From Candolleomyces eurysporus (Eukaryota > Basidiomycota > Agaricomycetes > Agaricales > Psathyrellaceae): a stretch of DNA of 59,171 nucleotides. The position numbers and the translations under genes are program-made. Below are positions 43,607 through 55,704 of this stretch, in pieces; the first letter of the stretch is position 1; each line of letters begins with the position of its first letter. The stretch spans positions 1 to 59,171 of the forward strand of contig JANBPK010001226.1 in assembly GCA_027579435.1 (NCBI GenBank), written 5' to 3'. The notes beneath the pieces are model-generated. The model made no database searches. It had not been told where the DNA came from and was given only the letters and a program-made list of their open reading frames with translations.

Positions 43607-44299
43607 AGTGTTTCGAATAAGTGTTACGGTCATCACGCTGAGAATGTGTACTAATAGTCTTGAAATTGTGTATTACCTGCCTCTATGTCATGCAGGATTT
43701 CTATCGTTAACCGAGGCGTTGGACTGGAGAAATGGCAAGAATCGGGTGTATATGATTCTGTACGCCGTTCTCCGAAATCAACTCGTGAAGCGCCTCCCAA
43801 AGTATCCCAATCGGAGGGCCTCTAGCTACTTATCACAACGCTAACTGGAATCGGCCTCAGAGAAGGCTTCACAGCCATCGCATCAAGTTAGCAATAGTCA
43901 AGTGCCAGCTGGCCCAAACTCGATCACTTGAGATCTGGTTCCGTACAGTACCGCCCACGGCCGCTCTTGCCACGGTACTAAGAACTGCGATCCAGAACCC
44001 CCACGTTCACCTTGTGCATCTCATGCCTCTCACAACAGACTGTCCCAAAAATCCGAACCGGCGTTGAAACACCGGCAATGACCGCGGGCCGTCGATAGGC
44101 GTTCCAACATGATAAGATTGGATCCAACGGACCGTTCCTCTGCTAAAATGGTTCCGACGCCGGAGCGTGAGACTCAACTGAGTTGGAAGGGCTGGAACTG
44201 CGTTGGAAGGGTTGGACATTGAACCCTCGACCCTGCACCTCGAATTCCTTGTTCATTCAGCACAATTGCACTCCTCCCGTTCTCTGTAACATCACAACC
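43607..44299. other. Intergenic; probable left flank of the Plavaka element
   Basis: No gene. Inverted and direct short repeats such as GTTGGAAGGGCTGGAAC (about 44180-44215) and GGTTCCG-like motifs (43935, 44150) may belong to the transposon end. I could not pair a terminal inverted repeat with the right side. Confidence 0.35.
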
Positions 44300-47200
44300 A
44301 TGAATACCAGCCGCTCTAAACCCAAAACCGAGATATGCCCTATCTGTCGTGCTTCATTCACAGCTGGGGGTGCCATGAAGAACCACGTCAACGCCTGCAA
44401 GCGGAATCAAGAAGCTGAAGCTGAACGGCAGATGTTTGGGGGCCAGTATCGTGAGTTCACCCTATTCTCTTGTCCTTCCAACTAATAGTTAACCCCAAAT
44501 CCTCAGAAACACCACTCCAGCCACCACCGATCCAACGGCATCCCAAGCCCTGGGAGAATTTGGCAGCTCGGCGAGCGCTGCGCACGGAAACGAGCTCAGG
44601 TATGCAATTCGAACTCCATCCATCTTGGAATGGGCCTGACATTGGTGCAATTAGTTCCTGATATCCTGCCTGCACATGGATCGGATGATGGCGCGGTTCC
44701 TAGTCCAGCGGCAGCTCCTCCCCCTGCTCTACCCGCAGCCTTCGACACCCTCGATCCGAGTGTTGAGGTGGATACAATTGAGACGCGTTATCACCCACAT
44801 GCCNAAAAAAGCCCCTTTACGGGAAACTCTTGACGAATATCGGGAGCGTAGATACGAAGAAGCAGCTGCCTCTGCTCCTTCCGCTTCTGGGTCTACCTCG
44901 CAGCATCCGTGGCACCCCTTTGCTACGCGTGCTGACTTCGAGTTTTCTGAACTTAGTCTCAATGCCTCTCTGAGCCGTAAGGAGATCGGGGATTTTCTTG
45001 CGCTGCTTCGTCGATGCCAGTCTGGGGCCGACCAAGTCACATTTCGTGACTACAACCATTTACACGATACATGGAACGAAGCCTCCCATTTACGTACACC
45101 GGTATGTTGTTGTCTCCATACTCGTTATACACCCCATCATAGTTTTCGTACTCTCTTGCTGTAGTTTACCAGCCAGCCTGTCACTGTTCCATACCAGAAC
45201 ACTGATCAAGTTTTTCCGATCCAAACACGTTCGCTGTGGGGCTGGGTTGAGGAGACAGTAAAGCTTCCACAGCTTGCCCAAAAATTCCATTGGGATGGGT
45301 GTAAGGTGCGGAAGTTCAATGGAGCTGAGTGGGATCAAGTTATCAATGAACCCTGGACAGCAGATAATTTCTATGATATTCAGGTATGTATTAGATATTC
45401 AGCTGATTGTGCGGGTGTCCTGACCATGACTGTAGTCCAAACTTCCTTCAACAGGAAAACCTCTTGGTATCATATTATATTCTGACAAAACAGAGCTTTC
45501 ATCATTTGGTGGACAGAAAGGATACCCTGTCTATGCCCGAATTGCAAACCTCCCGTCAGAGATACGAAATGGAACAGGACTTGGAGGTGGCCGTGTTGTT
45601 GGCTGGTTGCCAGTGGTAGGATACTTTGATATACAAAGAATATAAATACTAAATTCTTTGTTGTAGGTCAAAGATAAGCAGGAAGATGCTGGAAAGCCAT
45701 CATTTGTGGAGTTCAAACGTGTTGTCTGGCATGAATCCTTCAAGGTTCTATTAAAGACTATCAAGAAGCATTCTGAGAAAGGATGTTGGGTTGAATGTGG
45801 CGATAAAATCAAACGCCATTTATTCCCATGTATATTGATTCTTTCAGCTGATTATGAAGAACAGTATGTTATTCTGATATGTTTCATTCAGTGTGTTCTG
45901 AAGAACTGAAAATCCATGTTATCTAGATGTATAATGGCAGGGATCCGAGGAGGTGCTAATGCACACAAACCCTGCCCAGTCTGCCTTGTTGATGGAAAAG
46001 ATATGGCAAAGTTTCTTGAGGAATATGTAATGCGAACAACTGAAGATGCAAAGTTCACACTCAAAACTGCCAGAACACATTCCTCAAAGGGGCAGCAAAA
46101 CGAAACTCTTAAAGAGACTGGACTACGTGCAATCGACAATGCATTTTGGGACATCGAAAACTCAGATCCTTATTGTGCACTCTCATGGGATCGTTTGCAT
46201 AGCTACCCAGGTGGAATTGGACAGCATTTGATTGAGGAGCTCACAAATGTGCGATTCAGCAAGGTTGAGGGTACAGAAAAACGACTTCTTAAAGCCAAGG
46301 TTGAAAACCGGTGAGTCATAATTTTATTCAAGGCAAAACACTTGAATCTTTTGTTGAACCATGGAATCAGTGCCAGCAAATTTCCAAGCTGGAGAGGACT
46401 CATTCACTTTTCCCATATCCTGACTGAGAACTCCTTTCAGGACTCTAACAAATGGGAAGACTCAGCTCGGGTATGTCAACAATGAACATTGATGCTGTGG
46501 TATATGGTTAAGACTCACTAAATCTGTTTAGATTCTCCTATTCACTGTTCATGATCTATTTCCTCCTTCGGATCGCATCAACCACCAACTTTTGCGCTGT
46601 CTGAGGTCATTCTTGAATCTGAATGCCTACTCCTCCTTTGAAAACTTCACCTTCTCTATTCTGTCTGATATGGAGAAGGAGCTCAGGTTGTTTGCAGAGG
46701 AGATCAAGGTATGTTTGTTGGCTCAGACTCCAAAATGCAATTAATAAAATCTAATGTTTCTCCAAGAAATATACTCAGGTTAACAAAGACACAAAGGACT
46801 GGAATTTTCCCAAGCTGCATACACATATGCACATGATAAGGGATATCATGGCAAAGGGAGCAACTAAGAATTTCAACACAAAACCAAATGAAGCTATGCA
46901 CAAGGTTTTAAAGCTCTTCTATCAATATATGACCAACTTTCGAGACATTGATGAACAGGTATGCCAATTGCTTCCCATTATACTAAGCTAACATACTATC
47001 TGATAATACTCCAGATAGTCACATTTGAGCATTGGTGCTATGTTGCCATTCATATCCGGGACCAGATCAATGCATATGACAGCCAGAAGAAATCTGCTGA
47101 GAATGATGGACCCCTTCAACAGGCTGTTGCCCGCAACTACAAGTATAAGTGGGAGAGCATCACATTTGGTTCTCCTCAGAAAGCAGTACTCCTTTCCAAC

Positions 47201-47865
47201 TTTTCCACACGCATTGCAATAGGAGAGGAAAACTATCCTTTGCAACTGGATCGTCTTAATATCATCTCCAGTATTAATACGTTGCTTGATGCAAATCCAA
47301 CTGCAACTGACTCCAAAATTACGCCAAAGACAATGGTATGTCAACCCTGCATTGTCTGTTCTAAATGTGCTTGGGTACTCACTTGAGCTATTAGATTCAG
47401 CATTTCCGAATGATGCGTGTGCAGTTCGAGTCAAAAGAAACCTGGGAGTTTGAAGAAAACATTCTCCGCTGCACCCCAATGTTCAATGAGAAGCCTCGGT
47501 TTGATGCAGTTCTTGTACAAACTGACGATGGCCCTCTCTTTGCACGGTTACTCATGCTCTTCACACTTTCAAATTCGAAGAGTAGCGAGATAAGCCAACA
47601 CATACCATTTGCGGTCATTGAACCCTATGACGCCCCAATTCCAACCCGACTACAGCAGCGCGATCTATCATTGCAGATGCTTCGTGTTCGACCTCAGACA
47701 ACAGTGGTTCCAGAAGTCATTTTTGCACGTTCGATTATTCGTGGTGCATTGCTTATTCCAGACTGGGAGGATAAGTCCACAGACTTCATGGTATTTGATA
47801 TTTTAGATAGCGATATGTTCCTTCGTGTGAGGGAGATGCGCGCTGACCCTACTTCTGAACCTTAA
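44300..47865 (+). CDS. Plavaka-type transposase
   Basis: ATG 44300 opens MNTSRSKPKTEICPICRASF, with a C2H2-like finger (CPICRASFTAGGAMKNHVNAC), as in Plavaka transposases of basidiomycetes. After introns come DEYRERRYEEAAAS, VTVPYQNTDQVFPIQTRSLW, KFNGAEWDQVINEPW, then the catalytic-type region GIILYSDKTELSSFGGQKGYPVYA, ADYEEQ...IMAGIRGGANAHKPCPVCL and CALSWDRLHSYPGGIGQHL. C-terminal exons run to the stop at 47865 (MRADPTSEP). The exon chain is broken at one point by an N beside an A-run (44804), where the frame changes, probably an assembly uncertainty rather than a real break. I did not resolve all introns, so intactness is likely but not proven. Confidence 0.78.
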
Positions 47866-47869
47866 CAAT

Positions 47870-48125
47870 CATAATGTTCTGCCTCCAATCAGGATTTGTC
47901 CTTTCCTTCATCTCAATGTCAGTTCTTTAAAACCTCTTCTTCACATATAAATGCCAGGTTTTATGCTATATGCTCGCTTTTCCCTTCCTTGCTCAGTGCT
48001 CATCTCTTGCATATGGCATCACCAGCATAACGACCGTGTGAAGGTTTTGATGAAGCTGTCTGGAACAGCGCGGCATTAACAACTTACGTCGCGAGGCAAC
48101 CTCGACTACGTATACCTAATACTCC
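47870..48125. other. Right flank of Plavaka element
   Basis: No gene. The segment around 47875-48040 has wording similar to 52880-53025 (ATAATGTTCTGCCTCCAATC versus AAAATGCTGCCTGTC, then CTTCACATATAAATGCCAG versus CTTTACATATATATGCCAG), so it may be a dispersed repeat or transposon end. Confidence 0.4.
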
Positions 48126-48127
48126 AC

Positions 48128-50949
48128 TTGCCATCTCCCAAGCCTCGTACAACGACCTCCGAAACGAGAACAACCTTGCGTCAACCACGACCGAGCGCCA
48201 TAGCCCAACTTAAGTTCAGTCTGTCATCCAGCGCAAGTAAAGACTTTTCCGACGTCATTCGACGCAGCGCTGCAGGCAATGGGTCACGGGCTTCCCTTGT
48301 CGGGTCGTTCAAGCTGAAGGGAGGATTCAAGGTCTACGTCGACCCTAGTGTTGACTTGGAGCTCGGGGGAATCCTTGTGGTGAAGAAGCAGTTAAGGGCA
48401 GCGCTGGAAGATACGGCGGGATGAGGCCCGTCAGCTGCCAACGGCAACGCGCCGGCGTCAAAGGGTGTGTTCGTGAAGTAACGAATACTACGACGAAGAA
48501 CCCGAATGAGAAGGAGAACGGTGGAGGGCTGTTGAAGGTGAAAGTCGATGAAGAGAGGAAGTGGTGGAGTATCGGAAGAGGAAGGAAGGATTCGAAGGAA
48601 GAGAAGAAGAACAAGGAGAAAGAGAATGCCCCGAGTAGGGCTAGCTGTAAGTGGTTTCATATTTCCCTTGCTACGCGGTGCTCACCTACATCATCCCAGC
48701 TCCCGCTCCCACCTCGCTCGAAGAGTAAGTCACATTCTTCGTGTTTCACGTACTTTTTCCTAACGTCGTCACCTAGCCCCGGAGCCCTTCAAGATGTCGA
48801 ATGCTCAATCCGAACAACCCCGAACTTGTTTCAACTCGCTGGATGCTGGCATCCTCCTCGGACTGTCCAAGAAGAAGTCCAACAACGTTCTCGCGGTTGC
48901 TCCCACCGTCCGACTCACCGAATCCCCTGCTGCCCCAGCCCCCACTGTTCGCATTGCGGACGCTGANGCTACCCGGATCAAACATCTCTCGAACCCTCAG
49001 CTGCACCCACAANCNCAGNCGAANAAGATGGAGCGCATTCCGACGCNACCTCAGGTCANATATNCNAGGTCGGCTAGTGCGACCCTCGGACGATTGCTNG
49101 CGCCTCCGACTATCATCNGTAACGGCNATTTGGCNCCTCCATCGAACAACAGTGCCAACCAAGGCTCGATTGCCCTTCGCGCCATGCAGAGTGTCAAGTC
49201 ACTTGCCCGTACAGCAGCTCCGAAGCTGGCGCACTCAGCTTGAGTCCCCCGCCCGCGCCCAAGGGTTCGACCATCAGCAACAAGCATAGCATTTTGGCAT
49301 CATCCAACACTGCCGTTTCGCAAACTGCTGCTGCTCCTGTTGCCACCGCCAGCCGTCTCTCAGTGGATTCGGGTCCTCGCTTGGATCGTCGTGCTTCTAT
49401 CCAGTCCTCCACCAGCTCGTCCTTGCGCCCAGTCTCCATCACGTCCACCATCTCAGGCGGTTCCACCGTTTCCAAGGGCTCTTCCACGCGTCTGTCGAGC
49501 GGAAGTCCTGTGTGTTGGGACGAAGAAGGGTTGGAGCGAGCCAAGGCAGAGAGAGATATTACGAGGAGGAACTCGAAGGACGGGAAGAGGACGAGCAGGG
49601 ATAGTAAGAGGAGCTCGGGAGAGGGGAGGAGGACCGCGATTACGGATATCTTCCCGGAGATTGTGGGTGCTGGCATCGGTGCTAAGCCTGCTTCTCCAGA
49701 GCCGGAAGTGAGGAGGTACCCGATTGTCACGATTGAGGAGGCCACTGCAGATGGGCACGGAGAGGATTGCGTGCTGATTTTGAAATCACTTTGGACGTCC
49801 CACCTGTCCCTGCCCTCCCTCCCCCCAAGTCCTTCAATTCCAGCGTTTCTACCATTCGGGGCTCTGAGTCGTTCGAGTTTTCCCTCGGTGTTGGAAGGGA
49901 TGTCGTGGAGGCTGAATCGCAGATTGTGGAGATGGAGGAACCGACTTTCTTCAAGAGTTCTCAGTCCGGACAGAGCAGCAACCTGCAAAGCATCCCATCC
50001 CAGTTCAACGACGAGTCAGTTTCGCGAATCATAGAGATGAGGCAGCCGAGTCTCGAAATCCCTACTCTTGGAAGCAGCACCTCTAGCAACAACCTCAAGC
50101 TCAAGTCGTCCACCTCGTCCGCGTTCTCGAAGAAGTCCGGAACCTCCGTGGTGAACTCAATCGATCCTTCAGATTCGGTGGGTTTTCGTCTGCAAGTCCC
50201 AGCCCGGCCAAGATTCCAGAGTCCCCCAAATGGATACATTGGATGTGTTGACCACCGCCGATCTCTTGAAGCCCGAGCCCGCTCCTGTCAAGCCCCTCAC
50301 TTTGGCGGACGTCATCCCACCTCCTTCGCATGTTCGAGAGATCTCTTTCTCGTCTTCCATGCTCGACGATTACGAGGATTCGGCGCTCAATTCCATACTT
50401 GCCATCACTACGGAGGCTTCTCAGCAGCAGGAACAGCAGAAGGAGCAGCAGCGCAACAGTGTCGTTTCTCAAGACTCTAGGATGTCGAGGACTTTGTCGA
50501 CTTTCATCCCGCTTACCAGGCCCTCATCCGGTGTCAGCTTTGCTGGACTCGACTCGTTCGATGAAGTCAGGCGTGGATTCGAGTTCCATGACCAGAGGCC
50601 CAATTTATACCCAGGTCCTGCTCAGAATGCCAGAGCCCGCAATCATTCCCATCGTCGTGCTCAGGACTCGGTTTTCAGCATCGCCTCGGTCTCCTCATAC
50701 GGTCGTGTTATTCGAGATGGAGCTCAAGATCCCTTCGACTACGATATGGCGCCTCCAATGCCTCCATTGCCTCCATTGCCCCCCATGCCCCCCATGCCCA
50801 GCCTTCGTGAGAGGTCCTTCGAGGAGGAAGATATGTCCGATTCCATGTCCTTCGACATGTCGACTCATGTGGACGATAACTTCTCGTTCATCCATCACCG
50901 TCCAGTTCTGCGACGCCGAGTTGACAGTGACGCCAGCAGCTTCTATTAG
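48128..50949 (+). pseudogene. Serine-rich basidiomycete protein, internally deleted and frame-broken
   Basis: Conserved blocks of a large, disordered Agaricomycete protein are recognisable: LVGSFKLKGGFKVYVDPSVD; KWWSIGRGRKDSKEEKK; FNSLDAGILLGLSKKK; SIALRAMQSVKSLAR; SVDSGPRLDRRASIQSS; VCWDEEGLERAKAERD; TAITDIFPEIVGAGIGAKP; RRYPIVTIEEATADGHGED; VPPVPALPPPKS; LTLADVIPPPSHVREISF; SFDEVRRGFEFHDQRPNLYP; VFSIASVSSYGRVI; RRRVDSDASSFY before the stop at 50949. The frame changes near 49235, near 49757 and near 50190-50230. Compared with the family as I know it, a long central part is absent at about 49757. There is no ATG for the first exon, and many Ns lie at 48967-49135. Function of the family is unknown. 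Confidence 0.65.
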
Positions 50950-50984
50950 GAGGATGTCCTCTTAGTCTTTCCACCCTCCAACGT

Positions 50985-51300
50985 GTCGCTCCCGCTCGCC
51001 TCAGAGAGCCCCCTTCAACAGCAGGGCCTTCAGTGACCCCTTCAGGATGGATTGGAACCACGACAGGGACCGTGGCTACCCGTATGAGATGGACAGGGGG
51101 CCCTACGACTACCGGCACGGAAGGAGTCGCAGCCCGCCTCCAAACGAGAGTGCGTGTCAGTTTCACTCCAGGGACCCCAAGTATCTTGGCTAATTATCTC
51201 AACAGATAGGAAGCGCCGTCGATCCATGTCGCCCTACGAGCGAGACTGCTACGAGCTCCACCCGCGTCACAACAATGATTACGGTTCGCCCTTCCTGATT
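50985..51300 (+). pseudogene. ARS2/SERRATE-like N-terminal exon fragment, copy 1
   Basis: An RS-rich piece reads RCRSRSPQRAPFNSRAFSDP, then FRMDWNHDRDRGYPYEMDR and RHGRSRSPPPNE. A GTGCGT-TCAACAG intron joins DRKRRRSMSPYERDCYELHP. It is a near copy of 51586-51900. No start or downstream domain accompanies it; it ends where the serine-rich exon duplicate begins (about 51300). Confidence 0.65.
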
Positions 51301-51585
51301 CCTAGGTGCCTCAATGCTCACTTACACCATCCTAGCTCCCGCTCCTCCACCTTGCTCGAAGAGTAAGTTACATTATGCGTGTTTCACGTACTCTTTCCTA
51401 ACATTACTACCTAGCTCCGGAGCCCTCCAAGATGTCGAACGCTCAGTCCAAGCAAACCCGAACTCGTTTCAATTCCCTGGATGCTGACATCCTCCTCGGA
51501 CTGTCCAAGAAGTCCAAGAAAGTTCTCTCCGCTGCTCCCACTGTTCGACTCACCAAATCCCCTGCTGCCCCTGCCCAATGCGTCG
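51300..51585 (+). pseudogene. Duplicate exon block of the serine-rich gene
   Basis: This repeats 48690-48950: the small exon CTCCCGCTC... ending CTCGAAGA before GTAAGT, the same intron ending CTACCTAG, and then MSNAQSKQTRTRFNSLDADI and LLGLSKKSKKVLSAAPTVRL. At about 51585 it switches abruptly to the ARS2-like sequence (RRSRSPQRALF). Confidence 0.75.
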
Positions 51586-52563
51586 CTCCCGCTCGCCCCA
51601 GAGAGCCCTTTTCAACTGCAAGGACTTCGATAACCCCTTCAGGATGGATTGGAACCACGACAGGGACCGTGGCTATCCGTCCGAGAGGGACAGGGGGCCA
51701 TACAATCACCGGCGCAGGAGGAGTCGCAGCCTGCTTCCAGATGAAAGTGCGTGTCAGTTTCGTTCCAGGGACCCTATCTTGGCTAATAATCTCAACAGAT
51801 AGGAAGCGCCGTTGATCCATATTGCCCTACGAGTGAGACCGCTCCGAGCCCCGCCCACGTCACAAAAATGATTACGGTTCGCCCTTCCTAATCCCTAGGC
51901 ACCTACCCAGCACTGACCATGCATCTGCAGGCACGCGTTCCCGTCGCTATGGTGGCTACTCGCCCCAGAGGCGTCATGCTGCTTCTGGTGACAACAAGCC
52001 TAGTGGTGGCAGTGACGATGACATGCAGTTCAACTTCAAGGCTAATGAGGAGCCTGCGGATGATTCATGTCCAGAGAAGGAACAGTCCAGCAGCAAGAAG
52101 CAGCAGCAGTCGAGTGGTAATGATCGCGGAGAAGAGATTTCTGTCCCCACCGAAGGCAACCAAGTTACGATCAAGACGATTCCTCCTGATATTGGACGTG
52201 TCAAGCTTGAAGAAGTGGGTCCCCGATTTGTTTTCCTCCATACACAAGTTCGAGTATTTATTGGGAATGACTTTTGTAGCTGTGTGCCAAGATTCCAGGA
52301 TTTGTGTATCTTGCTTTGGGTGACCCATCGCAAGTGCGCAATTTCTATTGAGCTGGCTGGATTCATTTTCAAGATGAAGTCGACATGCCAGCTATGTTGA
52401 ATGAATTGAGTGAGAAGAAGGTGCGTTGTGGCTTGTCTTCTATCCCTCGACCACCCCCGTTTAATGCTCTTATCACGTCCTTTACAGATCGAGGGGTTCA
52501 AATTACATGTTATACATATGATGAAGCCATTCGTGAACGGAATTCGGTATACGCCTGAGGAAT
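51578..52563 (+). pseudogene. ARS2/SERRATE-like pseudogene, copy 2 with C-terminal region
   Basis: The RS-rich segment (FRMDWNHDRDRGYPSERDR) repeats copy 1. After the same intron, CGA in KRRRS has become TGA near 51814 (KRR-stop). A further exon gives GTRSRRYGGYSPQRRHAASG, DDDMQFNFKANEEPADD, and the ARS2 hallmark GEEISVPTEGNQVTIKTI, PPDIGRVKLEE. The next exon reads CAKIPGFVYLALGDPSQVRN, a stop at 52346-52348, then AGW, and ends with EKKIEGFKLHVIHM, PFVNGIRYTPE. The large central part of ARS2 is missing. ARS2 proteins link the nuclear cap-binding complex to RNA processing; this copy cannot encode a full protein. Confidence 0.75.
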
Positions 52564-52569
52564 GACCGC

Positions 52570-53020
52570 AATGTGAGTGTTTTGGCCTGCGCTCATTAAT
52601 CCATGCCTTGCTGATGTCACTATAGCTTTTGTTCCTCCTCGTTGCCACGATGGCATGAGGGCCTTGCTCGAGGGCTCGTCTCACCTGCCAGCCGAGCTTT
52701 GCTGCATGCGCTCTCGTGCAAGGACTTAGCTTATCAGTGACGGACATGGTTGGGTGGGGCTACACAACTGCCCGGCGGACGTGTTCTATACCCTCAGTGT
52801 ACTATACGATGGACAATAAGACTTGCTGTACTTTATTTGCTCAATCTATAGATAGTAATATTTCTTTGTACGCTGACCCTGCTTCGAGACTGTAATCATC
52901 AAAATGCTGCCTGTCTTAGATCTTGCTGCATGTCGACTTTTTTTTACCTCTTCTTTACATATATATGCCAGTTATTTGCGCGATGTGCTTGCTTTTCTTA
53001 TTCCCTGCCCATCTCTCGCA
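52570..53020. other. Intergenic / flank of the DUF6698 gene
   Basis: No gene. It contains a stretch similar to 47875-48010 (see that entry), suggesting a shared terminal sequence of two mobile units. Confidence 0.4.
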
Positions 53021-53022
53021 CA

Positions 53023-54870
53023 ATGGCACCACAGGGACGACGACGACCAGCAAAACCCGACCGGTATAACGCGTGCGAAGATTTCGAGGAAGCGGTTCAG
53101 GCTATCAGGAGTGAACCCTCCTCTGACGATGATTCCGTTGTGCTTGCTCCCACACCTTCAACTCGGCCCCAGCCTCGAATCCAACGAGCCGGAGCCTACA
53201 ACAGTCTTAGAAGGCCAGTACAATCCCCGGAGCACACCGATAATGGGCAAAGTCGTTCCTTCATCACTCCTGGTCAGGCCCCAGCTGGTGGCGCAGGCTT
53301 GCGCCAGGTGCCAGACCTTGGCGCCTTGACAACTCAGATTCAGAAGAGCATTGAGGTGCGCTACGAGCAGGTCAGTATATGATATTTCTATTGCTCTCAA
53401 CTGCTGACACAGCATGCTGTAGATCGTCAAGGACAACCAGCTCGAAATCGGAGAGCTGAAGGAACAGCTCCGTAAACTCACCCTTGAAAATACACAGATG
53501 CAAAACCGGATGCGTCAGGCTGGAGTTCGGAAGAAGAAGAACACCCAGGAGCTCGAAGTCAGCCCCATAGAGGCTGAAGAATCAATGTCTAACCGTCCAG
53601 CAGGTTCTTCGAACCCATCGACAGGTGATGTCAAACGCGATGAAGCTATCCGACACTGTGCACGCAAATTCACTGTCACGACCAATCTGTTTCCTCAACA
53701 CAACTGGTTCATGGTTCCTCTCTCAGAGAATGCCGCTGTCGACATCACTCGCTATGACAACGCTGGCTCCAAACTTGCTGCGAATGTGCACGAGCTTTAC
53801 GAGGAGGTGCCCCCATCACTACATGACTCCCTTCTCAAGACCACTGGCTTCCGGAAGGTGGTGAGTGCTACTTGTCTTCTGCTTGTGCAATATGTCAGTG
53901 CTAATGAGTTGGATACCACATTATCAGTTCCTAGCGGCACGGAATGCTCTCGTGCGCCAGATGACTTTTGGCCTTCGAGATGGAGCTGGAGCTGCGGCGT
54001 TTCCGGTAAACGATGATGGACCTGTTGACTGGCTCAAATGGTCTCAACCACAGCGTGTTATTCCTGGGTTCTCCCAGGAAGAGATGGCCTTTATTTTTCC
54101 TGTTTTATTTCCCGGTGGTATTCACAACATTACGCTCATATTTCGCAATATTGGAATCGCTCGAGTAAGTGCCCTGTCAATATTGTGTTTCACAGCCGTT
54201 ATTCTTACAATTCTTATAGATACTCCATAGCTTGCTTTTTGGCTCGGGCTCGGTCAAACCTAAATATCTCTTTGCAGATAAATGGCCTGTTCATGGGAAA
54301 TGTTTTGCGAAGTTGCAGGGAGTGAAGGAGCTCACCCCGGCAATGATTGCTCTTGGCAGTGTATTGGTGCGGATTCAGATCGCTATTTATCTCTCATTCT
54401 CACATCTAACCATGCCCTTCCAGGCTGTCTTCTGGAACAGTGGAGACGAGTCTTTCGCTGATGTAGGCGCAAGCTCCAAAATCAATTATTGCGGAGCGTT
54501 CGAATTCTACAAAGAATTCATCATTCGAACATATCATAACGGCAGTTTGTCAGCAGAATGGATGGATGACTTATTACAGTGGTACCACGACAACGTATTT
54601 CCCTCCCAAACAACAAAAGCTCGCACTGCTTGTACAGCAGAGGAGCAAAATCAAGCGATGCAAATGTCGCAGCTCATGACCGAGCTCGAACGCGAGCTCA
54701 GGGCCGGTGCCCACGTCCCACATCCACCTGCTCCAAATTCGACTATCCCAGCTGAGCCAGCTCCATCCAGCCCTCTCAGCGATGAACCTGCCATTCACAA
54801 CGAACCGACGGAAGAACATCCGCAGGTTCTTGCCACCACACCGCGGTTTTTCTCCTGTTTGTTGGGGTGA
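53023..54870 (+). CDS. DUF6698-type basidiomycete protein
   Basis: My model has five exons: 53023-53370, 53423-53860, 53928-54164, 54220-54360 and 54424-54870, totalling 1611 nt (536 aa). It starts MAPQGRRRPAKPDRY. The N-terminal third is disordered; a predicted coiled coil follows (EIGELKEQLRKLTLENTQMQ), then NWFMVPLSENAAVDITRY, DPVDWLKW-like WSQPQRVIPGF, NIGIARILHSLLFGSGSV, LTPAMIALGS joined to AVFWNSGDESFADVGASSKI, and YCGAFEFYKEFI. These latter blocks match the DUF6698 family of Agaricomycetes, which is multi-copy and unknown in function. The last intron (54361-54423) could be read through without a stop but has a good branch site (CTAAC) and removing it restores the family motif. The Pro-rich tail ends at 54870. 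Confidence 0.78.
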
Positions 54871-54909
54871 CACATGGTAAGCAAACCCTGTGCTGGGAAT
54901 GACTTTACT

Positions 54910-55520
54910 TACTGTTTGCGCTGCGTGTGTCCGGGCCGGGCACATGTTGTGTAAAGTATTGATGTGCCCATCAAATTGCCGAGCCATTTGCCGGGTTGTC
55001 TTTTGATATATTTGTGACGCATTTGCCAACCGAGCTCACACTCTAGCAAGCTGAGCTCAATTAAAAACCCTGCTAGGTGACTGGATATAAAGTTTGCTAA
55101 TATATTTGCGCTTCCTTTGCCCTATATTGGCTGCCAAGTCACTGATATCATTTGCGCAGGATGAGCATCACATGTGCCCTGTAACCAGATCAAAACAATA
55201 GTTGCCGGGCAAACATTTCGGGTGCCGATCTATGTGCAACGCAAACACATTCTGGATTGAGATAAGATGCGGCATGGGTTTGCCTACGAGTGTGCCAGAT
55301 GGCCGAACTTTGAGCGCACGAAAGATGTGGCAATTCAATGTGCCCAAACAACAGAGAAATACTTTATTGCATTTACCACATTCTTTGTGTGACCAGAGAA
55401 TCCTCAATAACACTGAATGTTGAGTACATGCAAATCATTGGGATTCGCAAATTTTTCTTGCGCCAGGTGAATCACGCAAATGTTTGCCCTGGCGTCTCCT
55501 CGATAAATCGTCGGCCAAAT
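54910..55520. repeat. Cluster of TTTGC / GCAAA motifs
   Basis: About a dozen TTTGC or GCAAA words lie in roughly 600 bp directly after the DUF6698 gene, for example near 54917, 54987, 55021, 55093, 55106, 55117, 55151, 55210, 55242, 55279, 55430, 55447, 55477 and 55483, often as ATTTGCC/GGCAAAT. No coding potential. Resembles transposon subterminal repeats. Confidence 0.6.
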
Positions 55521-55704
55521 GCCAAATGGAGAAGGCGGGGCGGAATCAGCGCGTTGTCGTGTCAGTTGCTCTGATCATGAACCTCCATCTCTTCTCTCCC
55601 CTCGATGCATTCAAACGACCACGGTTCGGTTGATCAGCGTAATTAAGGGTGGAACGTACGAGGGGCTCGTGAAAACGTGAGTGGGGATCGCAACTTTCAA
55701 TCAC

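Noticed and set aside
49194..49988. 264-codon ORF on the minus strand
   Set aside because: It lies opposite the conserved blocks of the serine-rich gene and has no recognisable content; it is a shadow of codon bias on the other strand.
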